Notes: generated by a model not told the origin, from the letters alone. Counted from the stretch's first letter, positions 45,545 to 57,663 are shown. The stretch: DNA of 64,000 bases from Oenanthe sinensis (GCA_028671895.1 CM053796.1:33726860-33790859), one strand, 5' to 3'. A program made the numbers and translations.

Positions 45545-46990
45545 AATATAGATGTGATAGCCTGCCATGCCTAGTGTTATATATACAGGGCATGATCTTT
45601 TGAGATGCTCTATGCCACCTAAAAAAAATCACTTTCATGTTTTAAAATTTATTTTTCTTGCATTTTTACTAGGAAAATCATTAAATAATTCTTTAAAATA
45701 GGAATTTGTTAACACTTCCTTCTCAATTGATAACATAGTCAACTCATTCAACCGAGATGCGACTTAATCAAGTTCAATTTTGAAAAATTTTGTTGTGTAG
45801 AAACCAATATAACTAGAATAGTTTACACTATTTTATATAAGGAATTATTGCCGTGAGATAACAATCTTCTATACTACTCAAAAAGTTCAACGTATAACAT
45901 TTCAATCAGAAACAAAATCATGCTTATAAAAATTAACTTTTTCCTTTAATTTCTAAATTATTTCCTAGATTTTTTAAAAAAAATTACACCCAAATGATGG
46001 ATGACCCATGCGACTTGCATTGCTTGACTCACGACCGGCCCTGCATGTGAGCTTGAATCTGAATCCCCAAGGTGCAAAATTTTATATGGCTTTTGAACAA
46101 TATTTATAGGTGCAAAATTTTATGTTCATCCTTCCTGTGATTTTTGTGCTTCTCATAGTGGTGAATGTGGTTTTGTATTCAATTTGAATTGAAAATATAT
46201 TTATGTGCTTCTCATAGTGGCCATGTGTGGTTTTTGTATTCAATTTGAATTTAAAATATTTATTAAAATATGATGATATTCAATTTAAATTTTAAAACTA
46301 TTTATTATAATTTGATGGAATGAAAATTTTTATAATTTTTTAGACTTTATAAAATAGTGGGTTTTGATAAATTTTATAATTTTGTCTCTTTTTTCAGTTT
46401 AAAATTTTACAAAAATCCATGAGATTTGAATATTTTATAAAAATTTATGGGACTTTACGTTAACTACACGAGGATCACCGATAGCTTAAAACTAAAATCA
46501 ATTATAATTTTTTAAAATTTAAAAATTATATCAAATATATTAAAATTTAAACTGAATGCACTTTGAATCTAGATATAAAATCCAAAATTCATGCATACAC
46601 GTAGTTTAAAACCAAAATCCATATACACACTATTAGTTATACAAATTAATATGAAGGGAGGAGAACATGAATATGGATGTTTCAAAAATATAACGGTACT
46701 GTTTGTAGTATTTTAAGTAATTTATAAATTGAAAAATACATATATTTAATTTATAATTACTTATAAAGTTAAAAATGCCAATCATTATGTTCGGGACCAT
46801 GCATTTTATTTCAAATATTAATGAATCTTAAATGATAGAATTTGAATTATTACTTTAAATTCTTATATTTGTACTAATATTTGATTGTTTTGAAATTCAA
46901 ATTCAAATCCAAATTCAAATTCCATTAATTATCCAAATCAATTTCATATTTCCACACCGGCCATAAATTTATTTTAAAATATGTACAGTA
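45545..46990. other. 3' flank of MBD gene A, continued after the LINE
   Basis: ATGCCTAGTG, GGTGCAAAATTTTATGTTCA and TCCTGTGATTTTTGTG match, in order, the 3' flank of gene C (57760-57880), so this is the displaced downstream part of the gene A duplication unit. A segment of about 60 bp containing CTTCTCATAGTGG and TTGTATTCAATTTGAAT is duplicated at 46145-46265. The rest is AT-rich with no gene. Confidence 0.6.
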
Positions 46991-47122
46991 AAATTTGGTC
47001 TTTAATATCTATCACAAATAATAAATTAAAATATAATAAAAGGATCTTACACTATGTATAAGATGGAAATTTTAGTATTTCTAATGTATTTGAATAAAAA
47101 GTGAATACTTTATTCATGGATA

Positions 47123-47360
47123 CTCCCTCCGTCCCAATTCAAGGGGCTGATTTGACTTTTCAATGGTCAAATTTTTTAAAGTTTGACTAATAATTACATA
47201 TACTATATAATTGAAAAAAATTACAAAATATATATCATTAAAAAGTATATATAATTTTCTTTAAAATCTACTTTTCAGATTTTCAAAATTATAATTTTTT
47301 TTTTAATTTTTTAGTTAAATTTGACCGTTGAAAAGTTAAATCAGACACGGACGGAGGGAG
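47123..47360. mobile_element. Stowaway MITE in the MBD pseudogene upstream region
   Basis: TA-CTCCCTCCGTCCCAATTC at the left and GACACGGACGGAGGGAG-TA at the right. Subterminal TTGACTTTTCAATGGTCAAA and its complement also pair. It is 238 bp, with a TA duplication. The paralogous position in gene A (near 41940) lacks it. Confidence 0.9.
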
Positions 47361-48599
47361 TAATATATTATGGAATGGACGGAATATAAAATTATACTAT
47401 ATTAAATGATATATTTTGAAAAGAATTAGTATAATTCACAAAAGAATAAAATATTACTACTATATTTTTAGCTAAACTTTTTTCAAGAACGACCTTCACC
47501 CAAGACCTCCAACATTCGACCCCTATATGTGCGACATTTTGATGTCTTTATGGGAACCTGCCCGGGGAAAGATATGACCCTATTCTCGTTCCAGGATCCG
47601 ACCCGCTTTGAAGATCCAATGCATTTGAAGCAGCTGTCCGCGAGGGAGTTAAGGCCAGGTCCAGTCAAAATTTCAAACTCTCCGTAAAATTTTAAACTCA
47701 AAATATCTATTTCAGGCGTTATTATTTCTTTATAAGTTAATTGTTTGAATTTTTATTCCTATGTTATTAACTAAAAATCAATAATTTGGATGTGAAAAGA
47801 GAAAAAAATCAAGTTTACCAAGTTAGAAGAGTCACATAGAGGAGTTATAGATAATTTTGTTATCAAAAAAATAGATTTTTCAAGCAAATTTGATGAAAAT
47901 TTGGTGGAAATAAGTGAAGTTTTGGAAAAAAATTCATAAACTTCTGTTCAGAGTTGCACGGTTCGGGGTACGGCCTAGGGATCTACGAACCAATTCGTTC
48001 GTACCGGAACACGGGTCGAAGTCGACCTAGTTCACTGTGGTTCGTGTGGTTCGCGCTCAGTTCGCTAATTCTGGGGACTCGTCTGCACTCCGACGAACCA
48101 CATCAAAACAATATAAAATGAAAAGATAGAAGGAAAAATAAAAGAGTTTGGAAGATTTCAACATATTACATAAGATAGAAGATTTCTGCACAAAAAGAAG
48201 ATGAAGAAGAACGAGACAGATGTCAAAAAATGAAGAAGAAAGGATGAAAGCATAAGAGTTTGGAAGGTTGAAGATGAAGATGCTCGTGCCTCGATTTTGC
48301 CATTTACCTTTAATGACTTATGATTATGGCATCAATCAATGACTCTTTGCTAGTTGTGTAAAATCCTAATACTGTATTACTTGTTTTTTTCATATAATTT
48401 AAATGTACAATGCCTAGCCATGTATTATTATAAATCAAATTATATTGTTTGTTTATTTTTTTTATTTTTTGTATTATTTATTACCTTAAATGTGACATAT
48501 AATATATGTATTGTATTTAAAAATTTAATGGGATAACCACAAATTTAAAAACATCAAGAAAAAGTTTTATGTTCTATAAAAAAATATATATATATCAGA

Positions 48600-49310
48600 T
48601 TTTCACAACAAAATTAATTTATATATCTTTTAATCACATCACCATTTTCTATAAATCAATGTAATTAAGTACATAATACATTACTAAGTTTGAAAACTAA
48701 TGTCTTTGAATATATAAAACATCGTTCAAATAGAATGGATGTCTATATCTTCTATTCACATCTATTTTGTTACAAAAACTGATGTCGATATTAATTCTAT
48801 AACATTGGTTTCTTAAAGAAATCGATATCGTTTCTATGCATATAACGTTGAAATTTTAAAAAGAACCGATCGAAAATGAACAATTAGACAACAGTCTTAC
48901 TAAAAATAGCGACGCGAATTTATATATATATGTTCGGTAAGTATATCTTACTAATGAGTAATAAGGCTATCAACATCATAGTGGTTTCTGGCCGATGTTA
49001 ATTGTTAATGTCGTTAATATATAAAATACTGATGTTCTATGTCTATTTATATATTGTGTATCACATATTTATTGTAATCTAAAACTTGTAATATTGAAAT
49101 GAAATTCATGTTATATAGTTAGAAATTTAAGCAAAGACATCAAAAATATGTACGTCAAATAACATTGTTTAAAAGCCTCGGAAAAATTGGCTAAAAATTG
49201 ATGTTAATATCCTGACATTTCTATACACCTACGAAGACATCGTCAAAATATTTACGAACATCAATTTTTAACCGATATCTAATGCAGTTTTTCTATTAAT
49301 GATCGAAAGG
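48600..49310. mobile_element. Possible degenerate CACTA-type element in the MBD pseudogene
   Basis: Many GATGTC/GACATC words and their complements recur (ACTGATGTCGATATT, CCGATGTTAAT, AAGACATCGTC). The right edge, read in reverse, gives ATTAATAGAAAAACTGCATTAGATATCGG in pieces, like CACTA subterminal sequence. The left end is uncertain (perhaps TTACTAAAAATAGCGACG near 48898). No transposase frame. Confidence 0.35.
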
Positions 49311-50535
49311 TTCACGCAGAATACGCTGTATTGTTCTTAAACAGTTTTTTCTCTACAGTATTGATCAAACCTTTGTTTTTCCTTTTCTGGTTTGCGCAAT
49401 GCTTGTGTAAAGTGTTTTTTAACACATGTTTCCTATTTTTTTACCATTAATGTCAAATGAGATATTATAAAAGGTCAATGCGAGGCTTTGTTGATTTATC
49501 ATTAACATTGAGGGCATGCCTTTTCTTTTTAATTTCTACATGTTTCCTAAATTAATTGTTGGGGTTAGAGTAGCCAGTAGGGTGTGTCGATGCTATACAA
49601 ATTTATTCCATTATGTTTATAAATTTATAAATTTTTTCAAAACAATTGTTTATTTTCTTATACAATTATCTTTATAATCTGCAGCCTTTAGATACAATTG
49701 GTAAAAAACAAAGAAATCCTGCGTTGAGAAAATCAAGCACTGAGACTAAGAAGACGGGCGTGAATTGGAAAAAAATAATGTAAACATGTGATTACATTTC
49801 TCATGATACATGAATATTTCTTATATTAGAAATTCATATGAGGAAGTTAATTACCCGGTCCCCAATTGATGAAATTAACGGTTTGTGGATGTGAAATAAT
49901 TTCCGAAAAAATACAAAATTATATTGTGAGTGTTTGTGTGTTTGAAAAATTGTCTCTTTAAATTTATTCACTCTTTATCGTGTGCGTTCGTGGATAGCCA
50001 GCCTCCATGGCAAAGAAAAAAATGACGATATCAAGAAAACAATACTTTCAACTAGTTAGAAATTAGCAAAAATTATCTCTGCCAAATTTTTGAAATTTAT
50101 ATAACTTAAAAATAATTATATAATATTATATAATTATTAGAAACTGATCACAGACATTTAATAGTTTTTAAATATACCTTACACTTATTATATACATGAT
50201 ATTTAATTATTATAATATAACTTACAAATTATTACAATAATAACTAAATTTTAAATATATCAAATCTTATAAATATTAAATATAGAAATAATTATAAAAA
50301 AATTACACGTATGTTTCTTTTGCAAATTTTATTGCATAGAATAAGTGTCAATGACTTAAAAAAAAGTGTCAATGGCTTAAAAAATAGTTAAAATGAAATC
50401 CAAAGGTAGAATCTACCTATATTTGCATCACTACATGTACATGCATACGTATGACTACGGGTGTTCTTTTTAAGAGATATTAAGATTTTATTGTCTAAAT
50501 TTTTGAGAATATTTATGTCCTTTGGTTAGATAATA

Positions 50536-50750
50536 CTCCATCTGTCCCACCCAATTGTTATCTTTTCGGAGAGAAGGTCCGGCACGCATTTTAAGGTACA
50601 TATAAAGTATAGTTCCATAACTTATTTTTAAAAAAAAAAATCTGAAAAAAAAAAATTAAAAATAAGTTATGGAACTATACTTTATATGCACCTTAAAATG
50701 CATGCCGGACCTTCTCTCCAAAAGATAACAATTGGATGGGACGGAGGTAG
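50536..50750. mobile_element. Palindromic Stowaway MITE
   Basis: TA duplications at 50534-50535 and 50751-50752. The two arms of about 95 bp are almost perfect complements, from CCCACCCAATTGTTATCTTT to AGTTCCATAACTTATTTTTA, joined by an A-rich loop. The good arm match suggests a fairly recent insertion. It splits repeat unit 1. Confidence 0.95.
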
Positions 50751-51304
50751 TAAGTTTTTTGAATAAAAGAAACTTTTTCCATATATATTATATCTTGTTA
50801 CAATTTTTCTATGAATAAGTATATTCTGTCAAAAAAATATAGAAATAATTGTTAAAAATTACACGTGCATTTCTTTTGAAAAGGAAAGGTGATAATAGAT
50901 AAATTTTATGGCATAGAATAAGTGTCAAATGCCTTAAAAAATAGTTAAAATAAAATCCAAATGTAGAATCCACCTATATTTTCAATACCACCTATACATG
51001 CATACCATACGTATGATGGTTATTCTTTTTCCAGACATTAAGACTTTATTGTTTAAATTTTCGGGCACATTTTCATGTCCTCTGATTAGATGATAAGTTT
51101 TTTGTAAAAAAAAAAACTTTTTCCATGTATATTATATCTTCATACAATATATCTATGAATAAATATATTCTGTCAAAAAAATATAGAAATAATGGTAAAA
51201 AATTACACATGCATTTCTTTTGGCAAAAAGGGTGATAATAGATAAATTTTATTGCATAGAATGAGTGTCAATGGGTTAAAAATAGTCGAAATGAAATCTA
51301 AATG

Positions 51305-51751
51305 AGGTGTTCAATCTAGATTTTAAAATATTATTTATAGTGCATTGATTTTTATTGATTGTATTTGATTCAAGATTTCACGCAGAGTCGATAGATTGTC
51401 TAAATAATTCATATAGTTCGTGTTAAATCGAGTTGAATCTCTCGTACTAGGGAAAGATTTTAAAATATAAAAAATATATGAGAAAATCCAACATAACTCA
51501 TGGATATTTAAAATCCATCAGTGTTAATAAGTTTTTTAATACCCCTACATTTTAATTGATTAATAATAATTCATGTTGCATATCCCATGATTTTAAATCA
51601 TTTATTAAAATCCTGATTGAATATCCAAATTTTAACATACAGTCTAAAATACTGATTGAATACTCTTGATTTTAAAATATTATTTAAAATCCTGATTAAA
51701 TACCCTAAATTTTTAAAATACAAAAAAAAAAAGTTACACGATTGAATACAC
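51305..51751. mobile_element. hAT-like MITE inserted in repeat unit 3
   Basis: Ends AGGTGTTCAATC and GATTGAATACAC form an imperfect inverted repeat. Flanks TCTAAATG (51297-51304) and CCTAAACG (51752-51759) look like an 8-bp target duplication with two mismatches. The inside has repeated words such as AAAATCCTGATTGAATA and no open frame. Confidence 0.65.
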
Positions 51752-51935
51752 CCTAAACGTAGAATCCACCAATATTTGCAACACCACCTGTACATGCATA
51801 CATAAGATTTAGGAGTTACGGCTAGTAACACCTGCATATGCAATTATGCATACAGAACACCTCTCATATATATCCTATCTACAAAAACATATTCATCCTT
51901 CTCAATTACAATCACAGACTCTCTTTACTTTTCAA

Positions 51936-53577
51936 ATGGCAAATCCAGTTGATGAAATGTGGCAAGATTTTTTCATACCCGACCCGCTTTTAGAATCCGA
52001 AGATGTCATCTCCGACGACCCCAATCAACAAATTCAACCCGACCCAGCTCCCGGATCCGACCCGAATGTATCCTCCGTCAAGGCCGACACAGGAGTGGAA
52101 GTCGGCGATGCTTCTCATGCTCCGGCGGACCAAGTCCCCGACCCGAATCCCCTACCTGGGTCCGACCCGCTTCTTGGATCCGACGCAGTTATTGTAACCG
52201 ACCCAATGGAAGTTGCAGGGGGTTCTAAGCAAACTCCAGTAGGTAAAAGCTCTGAGACGAAGCGTTGTCGAAAGGGAAAAGAAGTAGCAGCAGAAGGGGA
52301 CCCTCCGAGTTGGTTGCCCCCTGGTTGGACTATGATTAGCAAAACTCGTACTAATGGTGCTACCGCTGGCCTCGTTGATCGGGTAATTTCTGTTTATTTA
52401 ACGTGATTTCTTTCCTTGTGGATTAATTGTTATTTCTACTGTTGTATTGATTTATTTATTCATGTGTAGTTAATTATGTTTTTTGTTATGATAGGATTTT
52501 ATTTAGTGGCGGAGTATAAATTTGTATATAATTTGATTGCATTGTAGAATTGTGAAAGATAAATTTCAGGGTGGACGCAAAATAATCAATAAAATTTGTT
52601 CGACTTAATTAAATAAATTGGAGAAGTGTGGATTTGGCAGAGTTGATCTAAGAATCGGGACGAACATTTTTTTTTTTTTTTAATTTCTTTTATAGTTCGC
52701 GCAATGCGCGTTGAAAGTGACTTTTAATAAGCTGCGATATGTCATTATTAGTTCAAGATCATTTGTCCATAAGACACTCTCCAGTTTCTCTTTTAAATTG
52801 GTCCTCAGAGGCACATGCTCCTACTTTATTTGTGTGTTATGTACATGTTAATTAATGGATGATTATTAGAACAAAATCTTGCGCGGTGGTGCAATCTTCC
52901 AAAACTATATATGTTGCGATTGTCAAATAACTTTATTGTTGGGTCTTTTACATCCAACATGACTTAAGTATATATAAATCGATGAATGTAGTAGTGATTT
53001 GGGATTTGTATGAGAGATTAAAATGAAGGGATTTTTGAGCTTTAATAATTGAAAGATTCCTGGAGAGTTGAAATGCAGTCTTTTCATCTAAAACTCTGTT
53101 TTTTTTTGCAGTATTATATAGGGCCAACAAAAGGCCAACGATTCCGGTCAAAGGCTGAGGTGAAGCGCTTCCTGGAAACAGGAAGTAAGAGTAAATCAAT
53201 TTCTGGTGCTGATACAGTGGTGAGCCAATGATTTTTAAGTTCTTTCAAATCTATTATGCTAAGTAACTTTTATTCAAAATAATTGTATATTTTAATCTTA
53301 TACACTTGATTGCCTTTACGATTTTCAGCCTTCAGACACAACCTGCAGTAAAGGTAAAGAAAAAATAAGAATTAAGATCAAGATAAAAAATACTGGCACG
53401 GAGAAAAAGGAAGCTCCAACGAGCTTTGATTATGCAAATCCACCCAAGGAAGTTACTTGGTCCCTCGTGGATGGAAAACGGGATTTGTGGAAACCTTCTA
53501 TTGGTGAGGAGCCGGTCCCAGAAGCAACTGTACAGGAGTGGAAAACTACTTTCGAGCATGCATATCAGCTGGATTGA
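51936..53577 (+). CDS. MBD gene B: methyl-CpG-binding-domain protein, intact
   Basis: Exons 51936-52382, 53112-53219 and 53329-53577, GT..AG and phase 0; 267 aa. The start MANPVDEM matches gene C. An in-frame ATG at 51846 lies before the likely TATA region and is not favoured. Residues 1-120 are acidic and Pro-rich, with PGSDP repeats (PLPGSDPLLGSDA). The MBD spans about residues 125-172: WLPPGWTMISKTRTNGATAG, then YYIGPTKGQRFRSKAEVKRF. Arg138, Asp148, Tyr150 and Arg161 correspond by hand alignment to MeCP2 Arg111, Asp121, Tyr123 and Arg133, which contact methyl-CpG. The C-terminal block holds FDYANPPKEVTWSLVDG and LWKPSIGEE, like Arabidopsis MBD5/MBD6-type proteins. Expected to be a nuclear reader of methylated CpG. 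Unlike A and C, its upstream region is triplicated. Confidence 0.9.
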
Positions 53578-54977
53578 AGACAATCCATTCCTGTGAAATA
53601 TTATGTTCTCCATTCCTGTGATTTCTATGCATGATAGGGGAGGAGTGGGTTTTTAGTACATTTTCATTTTCAATTTTATTCTGCCTTTTCTGTTAACATT
53701 CAGGCTATATCGATATTTTACAATACAAAATTGTCATGTGTTATGCGGGTGAAAGAAATTTTTAGTCTTGTTTATTTTGTGCGCCTAGCTCCATATATGG
53801 AGATAAAGCTAGTTCTTACTCCTGGTCTGTGCCTTCTTGGAATAGGGACGAGAATGGTAACACGTACACTGAATGTAACATGTACGATAACTCCTTTCCT
53901 GGAATAGCGAGATTATAGTAAGATCGGCATTCTCTCCTCTTCCTAGAAATAGGGAGATTGTTTTCATAAAATCCTGGTTTTGACGTGGCAATGTGCAATG
54001 ACAGTAATGAAACACAGGCCGTTATGCTAAAAAAGCAATGGTGGTTGATTGGTTATGTTCCTCTTAAGTCTTATCTTCTGTATAAGTGTATAAGTCTTAT
54101 CTTCCACTTTGTTAAAGCAATGGTTCGAAGGTATCCCCGGCTGCTTGATAGTGCAGCTCTGGGCAACAGTAAACGACTCATATACTATATACTAAAATCG
54201 AGTGAGAGCTAAACTAAAAAAAACAGTCTCTGCAATAACATATCCATATGTATTTGACTATTTTTGGGAAACAAGAACGAAAGAATATATTAGGAATTCC
54301 GGAAGTGTAATGAACAGCTGCTCCAACTTCTTTTTAGGTGCCTCATTTACCTGGAAAATCCATTATATATAGCTTATTCTAACACTACGGCCTTTCTAAA
54401 TTAGAATTATAATAGTCTCCAATTCCGAATATAAGAATGTATCTCTTAATTTTAATTAGGCATTAGAAGAAATAAAATAAAGAAACATGAATTTATCAAA
54501 ATTATAATAAAATAAATAATAATTTAATGACTTCATTGAGTAAATCATGACTCTACAAAATTATGTATACATATAAGTTATATTTGATAAATATGTAATG
54601 ACAAAGATACCAATTATATGTTGATATTGTATAAATTAGAATTAAATCACAATTATAATTACAATATATGTAAAAGAATATAATATATATTTATATATAT
54701 AATATTATATAAATTAATTCGGATTTATAGGATAATTTGGATAAATTAAAAATCTAAAAAGAAAAACTAATATTCCAAAATAATCTAATATACATTCTAA
54801 ATACCGAAGCATATTTTATCGTGTCGGTATCCAAATTAAATTATTTCAGATTTATCCATTTGATATCTTAACCGAATGCACACTCTTAATTTTAATTTTA
54901 TGTGATTCAGTTTACAAAATTTTATATATTATATAATTTATATTATTAAATTAATATCAAAGCAATTGATCTTACTT
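53578..54977. other. 3' flank of MBD gene B and AT-rich spacer
   Basis: 53578-54180 shares words in order with the flank of gene C (TCCTGTGATTTCTATG, AAATTGTCATGTGT, CCACTTTGT-AAAGCAATGGTT), so the duplication unit extends at least 600 bp past the stop codon. From about 54240 on I see only AT-rich spacer. Confidence 0.65.
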
Positions 54978-55362
54978 AGAGCATGTCCAATGGTGGTGTT
55001 ATAATTGGTGCTATTGCTATAATATAATACCAAAAAAAAAATCAACTCCAATGGTAAGCTATACTTGGTGCTATAATAACAAAATGCTATAGTTGGTGTT
55101 AAATGTAGCACCAAGCATAGGTGGTGCTATAATTGTCATCTAATCATGCAAGTGATAAAATGAATTAATAAAGTAATAATGACATATATAGTTGTGTACT
55201 TTAAGATTAGTTAATTGAAATATAGCTTTATTTGGATATATTTAGTGCTATTTTGCATCTAACTATTGGAGCGTGAATTCTATTTTAGCAAAAGAATTAT
55301 TTTTTAATTTCAAATTATAGCAATAACTACACGTATAATAAAACCAACATTGGACTTGCTCT
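54978..55362. mobile_element. MITE with AGAGCA-GTCCAATG inverted ends
   Basis: The left end is AGAGCATGTCCAATGGTGG. The reverse of the right end is AGAGCAAGTCCAATGTTGG. The interior has repeated TTGGTGCTATAATT words. It is 385 bp, non-coding. The ends resemble Tourist/Harbinger-type MITEs, but no clear 3-bp target duplication was found. Confidence 0.7.
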
Positions 55363-56349
55363 TCGTATTGTTATCAGTTTGAAATTTTAAATAATAACAA
55401 TGAAAATATTACGGTAAAGTTTTATCAATCAAATGGACCATCTGAAGCTGGTCATATTAATGGCCATGTGTTAAAATGAGATTTTAATAATTTATTTATA
55501 CATATGATTTAGTTTTAAATTTTTGTATAAAACACATATATATGTATTTTATATAAAATTTTAAAATTATATATATATATATATATGTATTATATATATT
55601 AATAATTAATTCAATTCAATTTTTTTCAATTCAGTTGGAATCTTTACCGAATTTGATTTGATTTGTTTTTTTTAAAATCGCCTATTCGGTTCTATTTTGG
55701 GATTTTTCATAAATACTCTAAGTTTTAATTTTTTTTTCTTGCAAAAATGCTATCATTTTTTAAAAATATTTACAAAAATACGTTTTGCAACTTTGCAACT
55801 CAAAATTTAGAAAATATTTGCGAAAATACGTTCTACAACTTTACAATCATATTTTGCAACCTAAAATATAAGTTAAAATGAAACTTTTTTTATAAGTTAA
55901 AATGAAACTTTTTTTTATTAAGTCGAAGAATACTCATTAGTATTTGTTCAACACTAAATTCGATATAGGTGTGAATGGAACCCAATACATTGGAGACGAT
56001 AGTTTTACCACTGAATTACTCTCAACTCATAAGTTAAAATGAAACTTAAAATGCAGTCTAAATTAGTTACACAATTCAAATTAAATGTAACATGAAATGC
56101 GCCTCCGTATTTTTATAAATATTTTCAGAATAAAATAGTATTTTTACAAATCTTTTCAAAGTTAGTAAAATTATAAATAATTTCATAAAAAATAAGTAAA
56201 ATTGTAAATAATTTCATAAAAATAATATTTTTGGTAAATTTCCTTGTATTTTTTACTTACCCCCAACTCGGAATAACAAATTCCAAATGCAAATTCCAGC
56301 ACAACACCTGTATTTACATACGCAAGACACAAATACGGTACCTGTCTTG
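55363..56349. other. Unassigned AT-rich spacer and gene C upstream region
   Basis: A TA microsatellite lies near 55568-55600 and a twice-repeated TTATAAGTTAAAATGAAACTT near 55890. No gene is seen. Confidence 0.5.
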
Positions 56350-56357
56350 TATATAAA
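56350..56357 (+). promoter_or_regulatory. TATA box of MBD gene C
   Basis: TATATAAA in GTATATAAATTTATATAC, about 90 bases before the ATG. It is preceded by the paralogous CACCTGTATTTACATACGC segment shared with genes A and B. Confidence 0.55.
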
Positions 56358-56440
56358 TTTATATACATACACAAGACTCTCCCTATATCTCCAAACCCAG
56401 CTCTCAATTACAATCACCGACCGACTCTCTTTCATTTCCA

Positions 56441-57663
56441 ATGGCAAACCCAGAATCTCCCATCCCCGACCCCAATGAACCTGACCCGAAACCCATACCC
56501 GGATCCGATCCGCTTCTTGGATCCGACGCTTTCATTGCCACCGACCCCGTGGAAGCTGAAGGCGGTGCTAATCAAACCCCAGGTGCTAAAAGCTCTGAAG
56601 CGAAGCGGGCAAAGCGTTCTCGAAAGGGTACAGAAGAAGTAGCATCAGGGCAGACTCCGAGTTGGTTGCCCCTGGGTTGGACTGTCACTTGCAGAACTCG
56701 GACCACCGGTGCTACCGCCGGACTCGTTGATCGGGTAATTTCTGTTTATTTAACCCGATTTCTTTCGTTGTCGAATTTAATTGTTTTTTCAACTGTTGTA
56801 TCGATTTATTGACCATCTCAATTTACTTGTCCAATTTGACTTTTACGCGTATTCTAAGCCACATTTAACCCCTGAATCGTTAATTACGTTCAATGCACCT
56901 TAATATATGTCTAAAAGTTGGAGTGGATAAGTAATTTGGTTACGATAGAGTTTAAAGTACATAATAATGGAAGATAATTAGAACAAAATCTTGTGCTGGT
57001 GTAATCTTTCGAAATGATGTCGTGATTGTCTAAAAACTTTATTGTTGGGTCTTTTATATCCAACATGAGTTAATATATATTTATTTATATATAAATGGAT
57101 GAATAATAGTGATTTAGGGATTGACACGAGAGATTAAAATGAAGGGATTTGTGAAGTTTAAGAATTGATATGCCGTCTTTTCATCTTAAACTGTGTTTTT
57201 TTGCAGTATTATGTGGAGCCAAACACAGGGCAACGATTCCGGTCAAAGATTGAGGTCAACCGTTATCTGGAAACAGGAAGTAAGAGTAAATCGAGTTCCG
57301 ATGGTAATACAAAGGTGAGGCAATGGTTTTTTTAAATCTTGTATGCTGAGGAAGGAACTTTTATTCAAACTAATTGTATATTTCAATCTTATACACTTGA
57401 TTGCTTTTACAAACAATTTGCAGCCTTCAGACTCAACCAGTAAAGGCAAAGAAAAATCAAGTACCAAGACCAAGAAGACAGGCACGAAGAAGAAGGAAGC
57501 AGCGTGGAGCTTTAATTTTGATAATCCACCTCAAGAAGTCACCTGGTCTCTCGTGGATGGAAGTCAGGATTTGTGGAAACCATCAATTGGTGAAGAAGAG
57601 GTATCGGAAACAACTGCCCAGCAGTGGGCAACTACTTTTGAGCGTGTCTCTAAGATGGAGTGA
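56441..57663 (+). CDS. MBD gene C: methyl-CpG-binding-domain protein, intact
   Basis: Exons 56441-56734, 57207-57314 and 57424-57663, GT..AG and phase 0; 213 aa. It starts MANPESPIPDPNEPDPKPIP. The N-terminal extension is shorter than in B but keeps PGSDPLLGSDA. A basic run (AKRSRKGTEE) that could be a nuclear signal precedes the MBD: WLPLGWTVTCRTRTTGATAG, then YYVEPNTGQRFRSKIEVNRY. All four expected contact residues remain (Arg87, Asp97, Tyr99, Arg110). Exon 3 opens with Lys-rich KTKKTGTKKKEAAWSFNFDN, then PPQEVTWSLVDGSQDLWKPS. No breaks. Expected role as for gene B, of which it is a tandem paralogue. Exon 2 is exactly 108 nt in A, B and C. Confidence 0.9.

Larger units (their letters stand above)
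47004..49793 (+). pseudogene. MBD pseudogene, duplicate of gene A lacking promoter, start and MBD domain
   Basis: 47004-47120 and 47363-47465 match the gene A upstream region (41799-42044). 47468-47671 match exon 1 of gene A (TTTTTTCAAGAAC, ATGTGCGACATTTTGATGT, CCAATGCATTTGAAG), but with stops and frameshifts. About 333 bp holding promoter and ATG are missing between the two. The first half of the MBD domain and all of exon 2 are gone. Intron 1 sequence is recognisable at 49383-49620 (TTTGCGCAATGC, GAGGGCATGC, TTGGGGTTAGAGTAGCC). Exon 3 is recognisable at 49685-49793 after TCTGCAG. A Stowaway MITE and a CACTA-like element sit inside. Not functional. Confidence 0.85.
50281..51835 (+). repeat. 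Triplicated promoter-side unit upstream of MBD gene B
   Basis: Units start at 50281, 50838 and 51182, each with TATAGAAATAAT, AAATTACACGTG-like, GCATAGAATAAGTGTCAA, AAAATAGTTAAAAT and GTAGAATCCACCTATATTT. Unit 1 is 557 bp including a 215-bp Stowaway and its TA duplication, so 340 bp without it. Unit 2 is 344 bp. Unit 3 is split by a hAT-like insertion and then runs into the gene B promoter (CACCTGTACATGCATAC). Gene A and gene C upstream regions have only one related CACCTGTA segment each. Confidence 0.85.

Noticed and set aside
48001..48110. A GC-richer stretch with GGTTCG and CGAACC words that might be a tRNA gene
   Set aside because: The words do not fit a cloverleaf and there is no A box at the right distance. 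They look like a decayed transposon end.
51846..51935. An upstream in-frame ATG that would lengthen MBD gene B by 30 residues
   Set aside because: The extra residues read like leader sequence, paralogue C starts at the equivalent of 51936, and a TATA-like ATATATAT near 51865 lies after the upstream ATG.
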